A stretch of 64,000 bases of DNA from Intestinibacter sp964449895. GTDB lineage: Bacteria; Bacillota; Clostridia; Peptostreptococcales; Peptostreptococcaceae. The translations under genes and the position numbers were made by a program. The notes under the pieces were generated by a model that worked only from the letters and a program-made list of their open reading frames with translations, searched no databases and had not been told where the DNA came from. The stretch lies in the NCBI GenBank assembly GCA_964449895.1, contig CAYVBY010000002.1, positions 145,336 through 209,335 of the forward strand, written 5' to 3'. Below, piece by piece: positions 18,732-27,303 of the stretch (position 1 is the first letter of the stretch; each line of letters begins with the position of its first letter).

Positions 18732-19496
18732 TTAAAATTCTCTTTTACAAAATATACATATACTTGAAATTAAACATAATATACTAGCTCCTAATGTAAT
18801 CCAAATTGATTTAAATAACTCTTTAACTTCAATATTTTCCTTTAAAATATCCATATTTATAGTGATTAATTGAACTGGATTGTATTCACTTATAGATGGA
18901 AGCATATTTAAAAATAGTAAACATGCCACTATAAATCCACAAAATAGCATAGCTCCATATCCATTTTTAAATAAAATTTCTCCCAAAATTAATACACTTA
19001 TTAAAAATATTCCAAATATCCACACAAGACTTACAGAAAATAATAAATTAGAAACTTCTGTATCTTTCCAAAACATCATTGAATATAAAAATGTTACGAT
19101 AAATGCTAAGAAATACACTACTGTCCAAACTAAAACAGTAGATGTAAATTTAGATAAGACAACAGTTTTTCTAGATAATCCTTTTGTAAGCATATTGATA
19201 AGCGTACCTTTTTTAATTTCATTTGAAATTATCCCACTAAACATAATTACTAAGATTATAAGTCCCATTTGATTTACATTTTTGAAAAACTGCATCCAAG
19301 AATCCATAATTGTAGGCTCAGGTATCTCAATTTTCATACCTTCTTCTAAAAAAGATTCTAAAAGATATGGTGTAAATTTAGCTGTGATAGGATTTATAAA
19401 TCCCAATATTAAAAATACTACTACTATTAAAAGTAATTTATAGGTTTTAGCTAGTTCATAAATTTCTTTTTTTGTAAATGCTAAATAAGCTCTCAT
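18732..19496 (-). CDS. ABC-2-type transporter permease
   Basis: The 254 residues include six likely hydrophobic helices, starting with YLAFTKKEIYELAKTYKLLLI and including a large extracytoplasmic loop after the first helix (about 40-70). The pattern of N-terminal cytoplasmic helix, TM1, and NEIKKGTLINML coupling segment is typical of ABC-2 exporters. It pairs with the ATPase gene 14 bases upstream. Substrate unknown; lantibiotic or peptide export/immunity is possible but unsupported. Confidence 0.87.
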   Translation of the reverse strand: MRAYLAFTKKEIYELAKTYKLLLIVVVFLILGFINPITAKFTPYLLESFLEEGMKIEIPEPTIMDSWMQFFKNVNQMGLIILVIMFSGIISNEIKKGTLINMLTKGLSRKTVVLSKFTSTVLVWTVVYFLAFIVTFLYSMMFWKDTEVSNLLFSVSLVWIFGIFLISVLILGEILFKNGYGAMLFCGFIVACLLFLNMLPSISEYNPVQLITINMDILKENIEVKELFKSIWITLGASILCLISSICIFCKREF

Positions 19497-19510
19497 TTAT
19501 TTTTATCCTC

Positions 19511-20443
19511 CTATTTTATATCCTCCAAAAGCAACCTTTCTAATGTAGGTTCTTGAAGGCTTATAGATATCGGATATAAATCTATATCTATCATTGATTT
19601 TATAATTTCTTTTTGGACTTTTAATATATTATTTGAATGGATAAAAATCCTATTTTCTGATTTTTCTAGAGAAGTTTCTATTTCATTTAAATTAGAATTT
19701 TTCCCTAACATATTTAAAAACTTTAACATATCATCTTCATTTTTAAATTCTATTTCTAGGCAGTCTATAATATTATCAGCTCTGATTTTAGATAATTTCC
19801 CACTTAGAGCTATTTTCCCATCTTTTAAAATCGCAATTTCATCGCAAATTTTCTCTACATCTGATAATATGTGTGTTGAAAATATTACTGTAGTTTTTTC
19901 TTTGACTTTTAGCAAAATATCTAAGATTTCTTTTCTTCCTACAGGGTCTAATGCTGATGTAGGTTCGTCACATATAAGTAATTTAGGCTCGTTTAAAAGT
20001 GCTTGAGCAATTCCAAGTCTTTGCTTCATGCCTCTTGAAAATTTTCCTATTTTTCTTTTTTTATGTTCCTTAAGACCTACAAGTTCTAAAAGCTCTTCAC
20101 TTTTTTTGTTTATATCATTTTTATTCATACCAGTGATTTGACCACATAGTTTTAAATACTCCATTGGATTCATATATCCATAGTACTCAGGAACATCTGG
20201 AAGGTATCCTATAAATCTATTTGTCTTAGTTTCTCCATAAGTTACATTTTCACCACAAACCTTTATATTCCCACTATCTGGTTTTAAAAATCCAAGTACC
20301 ATCTTCATGGTAGTAGTTTTTCCTGCACCATTTTCTCCTATAAATCCACAGATAGAGTTTTCACTTATCTTTAGATTCAAATCCTTTATTATGTGATTTG
20401 AACCAAATTTTTTAGATAGACCATTGATTTCAAGAACATTCAT
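19511..20443 (-). CDS. ABC transporter ATP-binding protein
   Basis: The 310 residues show a Walker A (GENGAGKTTTMKM, about 37-49), the FSRGMKQRLGIAQAL signature, Walker B LLICDEPTSALDP and the H-loop FSTHIL. The C-terminal 80 residues match the extra domain of drug/bacteriocin exporter ATPases. Its ATG overlaps the stop of the preceding 66-residue gene by one base, so the two are translationally coupled. Confidence 0.94.
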   Translation of the reverse strand: MNVLEINGLSKKFGSNHIIKDLNLKISENSICGFIGENGAGKTTTMKMVLGFLKPDSGNIKVCGENVTYGETKTNRFIGYLPDVPEYYGYMNPMEYLKLCGQITGMNKNDINKKSEELLELVGLKEHKKRKIGKFSRGMKQRLGIAQALLNEPKLLICDEPTSALDPVGRKEILDILLKVKEKTTVIFSTHILSDVEKICDEIAILKDGKIALSGKLSKIRADNIIDCLEIEFKNEDDMLKFLNMLGKNSNLNEIETSLEKSENRIFIHSNNILKVQKEIIKSMIDIDLYPISISLQEPTLERLLLEDIK

Positions 20444-20643
20444 TATTCTTCACCTCTGCCAAATGCAAAATAACATATAGGCCCTATAATTTGTATAAAT
20501 AAAACTACCAATATCCACATTATTTTATTTCCAAATCTATAATTTGGATGTTTAAGTACGTGAATTAATGCAATTATAGCTAACATAAATTGTAATATTA
20601 TAACTGGTAATAAAATTGGTAATTGATTCATCATATCATTCAT
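20443..20643 (-). CDS. Small PLDc_N-type membrane protein
   Basis: The 66 residues form two hydrophobic helices (about 7-30 and 42-60) with HVLKHPNYRFGNKIMWILVVLF between and a GPICYFAFGR ending, matching the stand-alone PLDc_N domain found at the N-terminus of cardiolipin synthases. Such small proteins often sit beside ABC-2 exporters in Firmicutes. Function unknown; coupling to the ATPase gene suggests it belongs to the exporter. Confidence 0.8.
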   Translation of the reverse strand: MNDMMNQLPILLPVIILQFMLAIIALIHVLKHPNYRFGNKIMWILVVLFIQIIGPICYFAFGRGEE

Positions 20644-20672
20644 TGTAATTCCTCCTAAATTTTTAATTTTAT

Positions 20673-21767
20673 CTATTCACTTTCTAGAGCAAGTAAACAT
20701 GATTTAAATCTGTACTCATCTTTTAAGCTAACAAATGCTGGATTATCTTTTAGTGCAGTTATTACACTTTGCTTTATTAGCTTTTGACTTCTAGGTGGAT
20801 TTACTCCCAAATCCAAGTCTTTAAGCCAATTATCTATTTTGTCAAAGTAGTTATTTCCTGCTAGCTTAAAATTATATATATTTTTTACACATACTTTTGT
20901 GTATCTCTCAATTAAATCTAAAGCCTTCTCCTTTTGTCCATGCACCATATAAGCCTGTGCTGTACTTAAGTATAAATTTACAGTTGTATTTGCATGAAGA
21001 TCGTCTAAATTAAATATTTTACAAATTTCAAAAGCTTTTTCAAATGATTCTTCTACTATTTTTAGATTTTCTACATTTAATACAATTCGCTGAATTAGAT
21101 TCCCCATTAATGATAATAGATATTGATATGTGCAAACCTGCGCTATTTCATCTGCTTTATTTATATTTCCTAATAATTGAAAACTTAAACCTATCATATC
21201 TGCATCTTGGCTAAAAAATTTTATATCTTCTCCTAAAAGTTCTAAAACATCAATAGGTTTATTTTCCATGATTAATGAAACTGCTTCTAGATAAACTATT
21301 TCTTTTATAAGTTTTGTGTCGTTACATTCTTCTTTTATTCTTATACATAATTCTCTTGCTCTATATAAAATTTCATCTTGCTTTTCAAATAACATATAAT
21401 GATTTAAATAAAGTACAACTATTTGCTTTAAAAAATCAAAACAGGAATAGTATTTTTTTATATATTTTTCACATTTTTCTAAAACCTCATTTGGATGCTT
21501 TTCAGTAAATTCATCCGCTAATTTATGGTAAATTTTCTTGATATCTTCCTTTGTAAGTTGCGGTTCATATCCAATAAGCTCATCTAAAGATACATTAAAT
21601 AATGTTGCAAGTTGAGGAAGTAATAATATATCAGGATAAGTTATGTTATTTTCCCATTTTGATACTGACGATTTTGATACACCTATATAGCTTGCAAGCT
21701 CATCTTGTGTAATGCCTTTATTTCTTCTAAAGTTAATTATATTTTTTCCTATGTTGATTTCATTCAT
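20673..21767 (-). CDS. XRE-family transcriptional regulator with long helical C-terminus
   Basis: Residues 7-60 are a Cro/C1-type helix-turn-helix (IINFRRNKGITQDELASYIGVSKSSVSKWE). The remaining 300 residues are helical and rich in L, K and E, resembling the TPR-like sensor region of clostridial XRE regulators. It is first in a leftward unit with the PLDc_N protein and ABC exporter, so it probably controls them. An inverted repeat about 80 bases upstream may be its operator. Confidence 0.88.
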   Translation of the reverse strand: MNEINIGKNIINFRRNKGITQDELASYIGVSKSSVSKWENNITYPDILLLPQLATLFNVSLDELIGYEPQLTKEDIKKIYHKLADEFTEKHPNEVLEKCEKYIKKYYSCFDFLKQIVVLYLNHYMLFEKQDEILYRARELCIRIKEECNDTKLIKEIVYLEAVSLIMENKPIDVLELLGEDIKFFSQDADMIGLSFQLLGNINKADEIAQVCTYQYLLSLMGNLIQRIVLNVENLKIVEESFEKAFEICKIFNLDDLHANTTVNLYLSTAQAYMVHGQKEKALDLIERYTKVCVKNIYNFKLAGNNYFDKIDNWLKDLDLGVNPPRSQKLIKQSVITALKDNPAFVSLKDEYRFKSCLLALESE

Positions 21768-21849
21768 CTAAATTTCCTCCTCTCTATACTTAAATTATAT
21801 GTTTTAAATTACACATCAACAATGGATTCAAAAGTTACTTTTGTAAAAA

Positions 21850-21870
21850 AAGTTTCCCAAAGTGAAACTT
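21850..21870. promoter_or_regulatory. Inverted repeat, candidate XRE operator
   Basis: AAGTTTC (21850-21856) and GAAACTT (21864-21870) are separated by 7 bases in the region upstream of the XRE gene. A partial half-site AAAAGTTACTTTT lies just to its left. No other copy was noticed. Confidence 0.4.
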
Positions 21871-21925
21871 ATATCTTTAAAATTTTTACTAAAAAATATT
21901 TTATAAAATTTTCTTTACATAAATT

Positions 21926-21966
21926 AAGCCAAATAGGATGATACTCCGATTTGGCTTTTATTTTTT
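21926..21966. terminator. Terminator between relQ-like and XRE genes
   Basis: AAGCCAAAT (21926-21934) pairs with ATTTGGCTT (21949-21957). The plus strand then runs into TTATTTTTTA, and the minus strand into TTAATTTAT. In context it must end the leftward alarmone synthetase gene; the better T-run lies on the plus strand, where no gene was found. Confidence 0.65.
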
Positions 21967-22021
21967 ATATAAAATTTTAAATTCAAATGTAAAATAAGTA
22001 TTACTTTAAATTAATATAAAT

Positions 22022-22720
22022 CTAAAGCTCACTATTTTCCTGTTTATTTGCAATCCTGTTTTTTATCTCCTCCATACGCATATCTAAATCAGCACTAATT
22101 TGTGCACATTCTAGTAACTCTTGTCTAAGTAATTCAGACTCTTCTTTTGGAATATCTTTTTTGTAGCTCAATTTATGATCTAAGCTAGCCCAAAAGTCCA
22201 TAGCTATAGTTCTAAGCTGTACTTCTACCCTTACATTTTTCTTTTGATTTTTTAAAAAAATGGGAATTTCTATAATTAAATGTAAACTCCTATAACCATT
22301 TGGTTTAGGATTTTTTATGTAATCTTTTACTTCAATTAATTTAATATCATCTTGTTGTAATAAACAATCTGCTAAAAAATATATATCCTCTATAAAAGAA
22401 CATACTACTCTGACTCCTGCTACATCATTTAAGTTTAATTCTATCGACTCAACTGTAAGAGGAAAATTCTTTCTAACTAATTTTTTTATTATACTTTCTT
22501 TCGATTTTAATCTACTCTTAATTGTCTCTATTGGATTTCTATCATATTCAAGAGAAAAGTCTTGATTTAGTACTTTAAATTTAGTCTCAACTTCCATAAT
22601 GGCACATTCATAGTATGTCATTAGTTTTTTAAAAGGCATCATATTATCCTCTAACTTATCAAGCATATTTCCTTTTATCAATGTTTTTACAACTGGATTT
22701 ACTATTTTTTCTTTTAACAT
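22022..22720 (-). CDS. Small alarmone (p)ppGpp synthetase, RelQ/YjbM type
   Basis: The 232 residues comprise only the RelA/SpoT synthetase domain. Seen are TIKSRLKSKESIIKKLVRK (about 66-84, ATP-binding), the LNDVAGVRVVCSF core (about 96-108), and the GDP/GTP-binding NPKPNGYRSLHLIIEIP. The C-terminal helix forms the tetramer. It makes ppGpp from ATP and GDP/GTP without ribosome activation. No hydrolase or TGS domain is present. It appears to be a single-gene unit. Confidence 0.92.
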   Translation of the reverse strand: MLKEKIVNPVVKTLIKGNMLDKLEDNMMPFKKLMTYYECAIMEVETKFKVLNQDFSLEYDRNPIETIKSRLKSKESIIKKLVRKNFPLTVESIELNLNDVAGVRVVCSFIEDIYFLADCLLQQDDIKLIEVKDYIKNPKPNGYRSLHLIIEIPIFLKNQKKNVRVEVQLRTIAMDFWASLDHKLSYKKDIPKEESELLRQELLECAQISADLDMRMEEIKNRIANKQENSEL

Positions 22721-23021
22721 AATTTATTTAACCTCTATCATAAAATTCATTTTTTGAAAAAATCTTTATCTTAAATTTTTTTAATATAGATTTTCTTAAA
22801 ATATATACACTAAAAATATTTTTATTTACAAATATTTTTAGTAATTTCTTACATCCCATAAAAATTTATTTTTATATTACATTTTTATTATACCATAATT
22901 TTATGTATTATATATTAAAAATAAGGTATATGAATAAGTATCCATATACCTTATCGATAAAATCAATATTAACTATAAATAATCTTATGAAAGTATAAAT
23001 CTATCTAATCTGTATACCAAA
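22721..23021. other. Intergenic region with two hairpins
   Basis: About 300 AT-rich bases without a gene. ACTAAAAATATTT (from 22809) pairs with AAATATTTTTAGT (to 22842). ATAAGGTATATG (from 22921) pairs with its complement ending near 22955. One of these probably belongs to the leader of the alarmone synthetase gene. No riboswitch was recognised. Confidence 0.4.
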
Positions 23022-23054
23022 TTATCTAAGAGAAGTATTAACTTTTCTAGATAA
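23022..23054 (-). terminator. Terminator of the NAD-kinase-like gene
   Basis: TTATCTAAGAGAAGT (23022-23036) pairs with ACTTTTCTAGATAA (23041-23054) with one bulge. It lies 10 bases past the stop of the leftward NAD-kinase-like gene. Confidence 0.65.
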
Positions 23055-23063
23055 CTTTGTAAA

Positions 23064-23999
23064 TTATACTATAAGTAAGCCTTTATGATCAGCAATTGAA
23101 ATAACTGCCTCATTTCCTGAATTAAACTCTATGTAATCTTCTTCTACTCCATCGCTAAATATCACTCCATTTTCTGGCATCAAAGATTGTATTTTCAAAG
23201 AATTTGTTTTATCTATCTTCCCAAATACCATAGTATCTGATGTCAATTTACTTGGATATGGCTCACGGACTGTATAGTATAAAAAGTCTGAATTCCATCT
23301 AAATTCATCACTTTGTTTAATATCAATTTGTCTATTTAAATAGGCTGTAGATATTTTTGACGCTCCAGCTAAAATACTTTTAAACCATCCTGTTGAACCT
23401 AAACCTGTTGATATAATTATTCCACTTGAAGATTGTCGTTCTTTTTTATTATTTTGATTTATAATGTATTGGGCTGATACATGAGTTTTTTGACCAATAA
23501 ATATATCGTTTACTCCTAGAAGAGATTGACCATCATTTAATGTAGCTTTTGCTAATGTTACTTCTTTGCAAGTTCTAAGATTATTAAGTACATCTCTTAC
23601 TACTAGTCCTACCTCTTCTGGATTAAAAGGAAGTAACACTCCATCAAATCTAATTGGATCTGGATTTACTGCTATTAAAGGTTGATTCTTTAGATATTTC
23701 AAAGTATTTGCAACTAATCCATCTTGTCCTACTACAACTACTATATCATCTTTTGCGAAAATATAATTTGAAAGATAGTCTCTATCTAATATTTGTACAC
23801 GTGCTATTTTTTCTAATTGAGATTCTATTTTTAATAGTGCATCTTTGTATATCTTATCTTCAAGTTTATAATCTGTAAAATCTCCTCCAGAATGTTCTAT
23901 TACAAATTTAACTTGTCCTTCTGTATTGTATTTGCAAATTAAATTTTCAAATCTGGTCTTTCTTTTTACTAAAACAATTTTTTTATTATTTATTCTCAT
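23064..23999 (-). CDS. NAD-kinase-like protein (divergent)
   Basis: The 311 residues are distantly like ATP-NAD kinase. The nucleotide loop GGDGT appears as VVVVGQDGLVANTL (about 87-100, catalytic-type Asp kept). NDIFIGQ (164-170) stands where NAD kinases have NE, and STGLGSTGW (197-205) replaces the usual STPTGSTAY. The N-terminal 75 residues are not typical. It may phosphorylate NAD or a related nucleotide, or only bind it. It follows an SPFH gene by 88 bases, downstream of an NrtR-like regulator, so an NAD-linked role is plausible. The genuine housekeeping NAD kinase is presumably elsewhere. Confidence 0.75.
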   Translation of the reverse strand: MRINNKKIVLVKRKTRFENLICKYNTEGQVKFVIEHSGGDFTDYKLEDKIYKDALLKIESQLEKIARVQILDRDYLSNYIFAKDDIVVVVGQDGLVANTLKYLKNQPLIAVNPDPIRFDGVLLPFNPEEVGLVVRDVLNNLRTCKEVTLAKATLNDGQSLLGVNDIFIGQKTHVSAQYIINQNNKKERQSSSGIIISTGLGSTGWFKSILAGASKISTAYLNRQIDIKQSDEFRWNSDFLYYTVREPYPSKLTSDTMVFGKIDKTNSLKIQSLMPENGVIFSDGVEEDYIEFNSGNEAVISIADHKGLLIV

Positions 24000-24087
24000 A
24001 TATTCAGCCCCTTTAAATTATTTTTTACTCTCATTATTTAATATATTTATTATTAATTTATAGTCTTATTCGTAAATACTTTTAAAA

Positions 24088-25104
24088 TTAATTTTTACTT
24101 TTTATTAAGCTTTGAAGTAAATCAGGTGAAATATTAAGTTCTCCTATTTTATCAGCCTTATTTGCAAGTTGTTGAAAAGCTCCTGCTATTAATTTTTCAG
24201 GCTCCATATTTATAGCTGCTAAAGCTTGTATTACATTAGGATCCATTTCATTAAATACTTTCATCATAGCTTCAAATTGATAAGCCTTTGAATCTGCATC
24301 TTGCTTTGAGTTTTCTGCTGAAAGTTTTATAAATTCTTTTCTCTTTTCTTCAAGCTTAGTTTTATATCCAAGTTCTTCATCTTTCATTTTATTTTCTTTT
24401 TCCATTTTTAGTCGTTTTAATTCTAATTGTTCTTCTTGAATTTGTTTTCTCTTCTTTTCTATAGCAATTTCTGTATTAAGCTCATTTTCTTTTACAATAC
24501 GCTCTTGCTCTATTGATGAATTTCTTCTTTCATAAATCGCTTCATCTGCTTTTTTCAAAATCTCTTCTCTAGCTGTTGCTTCTAAAGCCCTTGCAGTCTC
24601 TTTATTTGGAATTATTGCTAAAATAGAAAATCCAATTATCTCTATCCCAAGATTTTTAACTTCACTACTTCCCATTAATGTTTGTTTTATTAAATTAGCC
24701 AAAGATTCGCTAGATTTTATAGCTTCTTTTAGTGGCATATTTTCTATACTTTTTTTAGTTAAAACCTTAGTTATATTTACTAATCTTTGAGGTATTTTCT
24801 TGTAGTCATCTTTTATATATTTTTTATTTTTCATATCATATGTATAGTCTAGTATTTCAGCAACTTTTTTGTAATCTGAAATTTTATATGTTATTTGACC
24901 TTGAACACTAACTGTTTGATAATCATTTGTAATTTCTTGAAATACAAATGGTACATCTGCACTTGATGTTGGAATCACAACAACTGAAGTACTTGGTACA
25001 TAGTAGATAAAAGATAATCCATTTCCTTCTTTTACTATTTTTCCATTTTTATATTTAAAAACATACTCACTTGGTAAAAATTTTATTGATTTGAAATTTA
25101 ACAT
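24088..25104 (-). CDS. SPFH (band 7)-domain protein with coiled coil
   Basis: The 338 residues lack an N-terminal transmembrane helix. The SPFH domain covers about 1-190 (VVVIPTSSADVPFVFQEITNDYQTVSVQGQITYKISDYKKVAEIL). A charged E/K-rich coiled coil follows (about 195-270), then a flotillin-like tail (QALAAINMEPEKLIAGAFQQLANKADKIGELNISPDLLQSL). AAGGGGGAA precedes the ATG. It lies between the NrtR-like regulator and the NAD-kinase-like gene and has a copy of the 23-bp palindrome (25124-25146) 20 bases before its start. It could be a scaffold recruiting the NAD-kinase-like protein; this is inference. Confidence 0.85.
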   Translation of the reverse strand: MLNFKSIKFLPSEYVFKYKNGKIVKEGNGLSFIYYVPSTSVVVIPTSSADVPFVFQEITNDYQTVSVQGQITYKISDYKKVAEILDYTYDMKNKKYIKDDYKKIPQRLVNITKVLTKKSIENMPLKEAIKSSESLANLIKQTLMGSSEVKNLGIEIIGFSILAIIPNKETARALEATAREEILKKADEAIYERRNSSIEQERIVKENELNTEIAIEKKRKQIQEEQLELKRLKMEKENKMKDEELGYKTKLEEKRKEFIKLSAENSKQDADSKAYQFEAMMKVFNEMDPNVIQALAAINMEPEKLIAGAFQQLANKADKIGELNISPDLLQSLIKSKN

Positions 25105-25123
25105 TTTTCTTCCCCCTTATTTT

Positions 25124-25146
25124 CTTAGTTGTTATTTGTTACTAAG
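25124..25146. promoter_or_regulatory. 23-bp palindrome, predicted NrtR-like operator (copy 1)
   Basis: CTTAGT-N11-ACTAAG immediately upstream of the SPFH gene. It matches the 26121-26143 site at 20 of 23 positions, including the TTTGTTACTAAG half. Two copies before two neighbouring genes of one predicted regulon make it a credible operator. Confidence 0.75.
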
Positions 25147-25209
25147 TATTTTTAAAAAAATATTTATTACTTCAGGTGGCAAATTTAAATTTACCACCTT
25201 ATTTGCTAT

Positions 25210-26103
25210 TTAAAATTTTGGACTCCAATCTGGATTGAACTTGTAATACTTAGATGGACGATGACCTTTTTCCCTAGATATTAAATCAGTCTCTAAAACC
25301 ATATCCTTTATCTTTCTCCAAATTTCCATTCTAGTAAACTTCCTATCTAGTATCAGCTCATATATAGATTGAATTTCAGCCCTTGTAAAGTACTCACCTA
25401 CTAAATTAAAAGCTATTGGAGTGTACTCTATTTTATTTTTTAGACGATTCATCGCATCTACTAAAATTCTGTAATGATCAAATGCTAGTTTTTCTTCTGT
25501 TAAAGATTGTGGATTTACTATTATCTCTTTTAGCTCTGTTACTCCTCTTTTTATACATTTTTCTGTAACTTCATAAGATATTTCTATTTCTTTATCCTCG
25601 CTTGTGAGATTTAAAATCCATCTAGATTCATTCTCCTCTTCACAATCTATATTTTCCTTTTTTATGCTAAACCATTTGATATCTTCTATATCTCTACCTA
25701 TCTTCGGCTTTAAATTTTCACTCGGTATAAGTGCCATATGAGCTATTGATAATACTCTCGTTCTTGGATCTCTATCTATATCTCCATATGTATATAGCTG
25801 CTCAAAATATATATTTGATATGTTAGCTTCTTCTCTAATCATCCTAGCTACTGCATCGTCTAAAGATTCATCTATTTGAACAAAACCTCCAGGAAATGCC
25901 CAGCTTCCTAAAAAAGGATGTGAGTTTCTCTTTATAAGTAAAATTTTTAGCTCTTTCTCATCTAACTTTCTTATATCTTCATTTACTTTATTAGTCACCG
26001 TAAAGACAAGTGTATCAACTGTAACAGAAGGTCTTTCATAATCATCTATGTTGTATTCTTTTAAAAACTGCTCTTCTGTTATTTTATTTAACTCTTCTAT
26101 CAA
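25210..26103 (-). CDS. NrtR-like Nudix/winged-helix transcriptional regulator
   Basis: The 297 residues have an N-terminal Nudix domain (about 28-175) and a C-terminal winged helix (about 210-295; YTPIAFNLVGEYFTRAEIQSIYELIL, then KFTRMEIWRKIKDM). The Nudix box starting GGFVQIDE (72-79) is degenerate: the first Glu of the R-E-U-x-E-E signature is Met88, while Glu91-Glu92 remain. This suits NrtR proteins, which sense ADP-ribose or related nucleotides rather than hydrolyse them efficiently. NrtR regulates NAD metabolism in other bacteria. A palindrome lies 18 bases before its start and another before the SPFH gene, so autoregulation and control of the SPFH/NAD-kinase-like genes are predicted. 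Confidence 0.85.
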   Translation of the reverse strand: MIEELNKITEEQFLKEYNIDDYERPSVTVDTLVFTVTNKVNEDIRKLDEKELKILLIKRNSHPFLGSWAFPGGFVQIDESLDDAVARMIREEANISNIYFEQLYTYGDIDRDPRTRVLSIAHMALIPSENLKPKIGRDIEDIKWFSIKKENIDCEEENESRWILNLTSEDKEIEISYEVTEKCIKRGVTELKEIIVNPQSLTEEKLAFDHYRILVDAMNRLKNKIEYTPIAFNLVGEYFTRAEIQSIYELILDRKFTRMEIWRKIKDMVLETDLISREKGHRPSKYYKFNPDWSPKF

Positions 26104-26120
26104 TTAATCACCTTCTTTTT

Positions 26121-26143
26121 CTTAGTTATATTTTGTTACTAAG
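26121..26143. promoter_or_regulatory. 23-bp palindrome, predicted NrtR-like operator (copy 2)
   Basis: CTTAGT-N11-ACTAAG just upstream of the NrtR-like gene, overlapping where its promoter must lie. See the copy at 25124-25146. No third copy was noticed before the NAD-kinase-like gene or the nitrilase gene. Confidence 0.75.
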
Positions 26144-26200
26144 TTTTATTAATTTAATAATAGTCTCTTTTTAAATTAAAGTCAAGCATATTTTTAAAAA

Positions 26201-26246
26201 AAATACTCATAAATAAGCTTTTATTTTGCTTATATATGAGTATTTT
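26201..26246 (-). terminator. Terminator of the nitrilase gene
   Basis: AAATACTCATAAATAAG pairs with CTTATATATGAGTATTT around an ATTTTG-containing loop. On the minus strand a run of T follows. It lies 28 bases beyond the nitrilase stop. Confidence 0.8.
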
Positions 26247-26273
26247 GTATCTAACTAAGCTTTATATTTTAAA

Positions 26274-27197
26274 TTATTTTTCGTGAACTCTAAGCTCTAA
26301 TACGTCAGGTCTAGCATAATGTCCACAAGCATCTAATTCCATACGACTCATAGGAACCTTTTGCATATCTAAATCTGCATAGATTATCTCTTCTTTATCC
26401 CATACAGGTTCTGTAACATAATGTCCATAAGGATCTATTATACAGCTACCACCTCTACAAACTATATCAGATAATTTATCTATTTCATCTTGGCAATTTA
26501 AATCTTTTGGATACATATCTTTTGTAAAGTACATATCAGAATTTATAAAATAGCAATGACCTTCTATAGCTATATGTTGTATAGTTGCTTGCCATTCTGG
26601 GTTGTCGTTAGTGTTAGGAGAAATATAAAGTGTAACTCCTTTGTCATAAAGTGCAACTCTTGCAAGTGGCATATAACTTTCCCAACAAATTAAACTTCCC
26701 ATATTACCCCAAGGTGTATCTACAACAGGGAAATATCCTTTGTTTGCATCACCCCATACAACACGTTCTGCTCCTGTTGGTTTAAGTTTTCTATGTACAC
26801 CTACTAATTCTCCCTCTGGTGAAAAGAATATATTTGAATTATAAAGTGTTCCTGTAGTTAAATCACGCTCAGATACACCAATACTTACATATGCATGTGC
26901 AGCCTTTGCAGCTTTAGCGATTATATCAGTTTCTTCTCCTGGTATTACTATAGAATTATCGTAATAAACCTTCCAGTCTTCACGACCTTTTTCATTTCTG
27001 CTTCCTACTGTAAATCCATAAGTTATTCCATAAGGATAACCTGGTATAAATAATTCTGGAAATACTATTAAATCAACGTTTTTTTCTGCTGCTTCTTCTA
27101 TAAGTTTTACAGTTTTTTCAACTCCTAATTTTTTGTCAAACATAACAGGTGCAGCTTGAACTAATGCTATTTTACAAATGTCTTTTAAATCTTTCAT
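26274..27197 (-). CDS. Nitrilase (carbon-nitrogen hydrolase family)
   Basis: The 307 residues contain the full nitrilase triad: Glu48 (FPELF), Lys137 (HRKLKPT) and Cys171 (ICWESYMP). The HRKLKPT and CWESYMPLAR contexts are those of true nitrilases (nitrile to acid plus ammonia) rather than amidases. It is probably a cytoplasmic homo-oligomer. It is a single gene with its own terminator, next to but apparently separate from the NrtR-like group. The natural nitrile substrate is unknown. Confidence 0.92.
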   Translation of the reverse strand: MKDLKDICKIALVQAAPVMFDKKLGVEKTVKLIEEAAEKNVDLIVFPELFIPGYPYGITYGFTVGSRNEKGREDWKVYYDNSIVIPGEETDIIAKAAKAAHAYVSIGVSERDLTTGTLYNSNIFFSPEGELVGVHRKLKPTGAERVVWGDANKGYFPVVDTPWGNMGSLICWESYMPLARVALYDKGVTLYISPNTNDNPEWQATIQHIAIEGHCYFINSDMYFTKDMYPKDLNCQDEIDKLSDIVCRGGSCIIDPYGHYVTEPVWDKEEIIYADLDMQKVPMSRMELDACGHYARPDVLELRVHEK

Positions 27198-27303
27198 CTA
27201 TTTACTCTCCATCCAAATTAGTATTTACTTTTATTCTAGTTTATTAAATGAAAAAAATCTACAAAATAAAACTAAATATTCTAAATATTTGAATTTATCT
27301 CAG

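Noticed and set aside
21705..21941. 78-codon plus-strand frame opposite the XRE gene start
   Set aside because: It overlaps the XRE gene and its control region, has no ribosome-binding site, and shows no family resemblance.
26121..26143. Palindrome as a transcription terminator
   Set aside because: Arms are AT-rich without a T-run, and a near-identical copy occurs before the next gene; an operator fits better.
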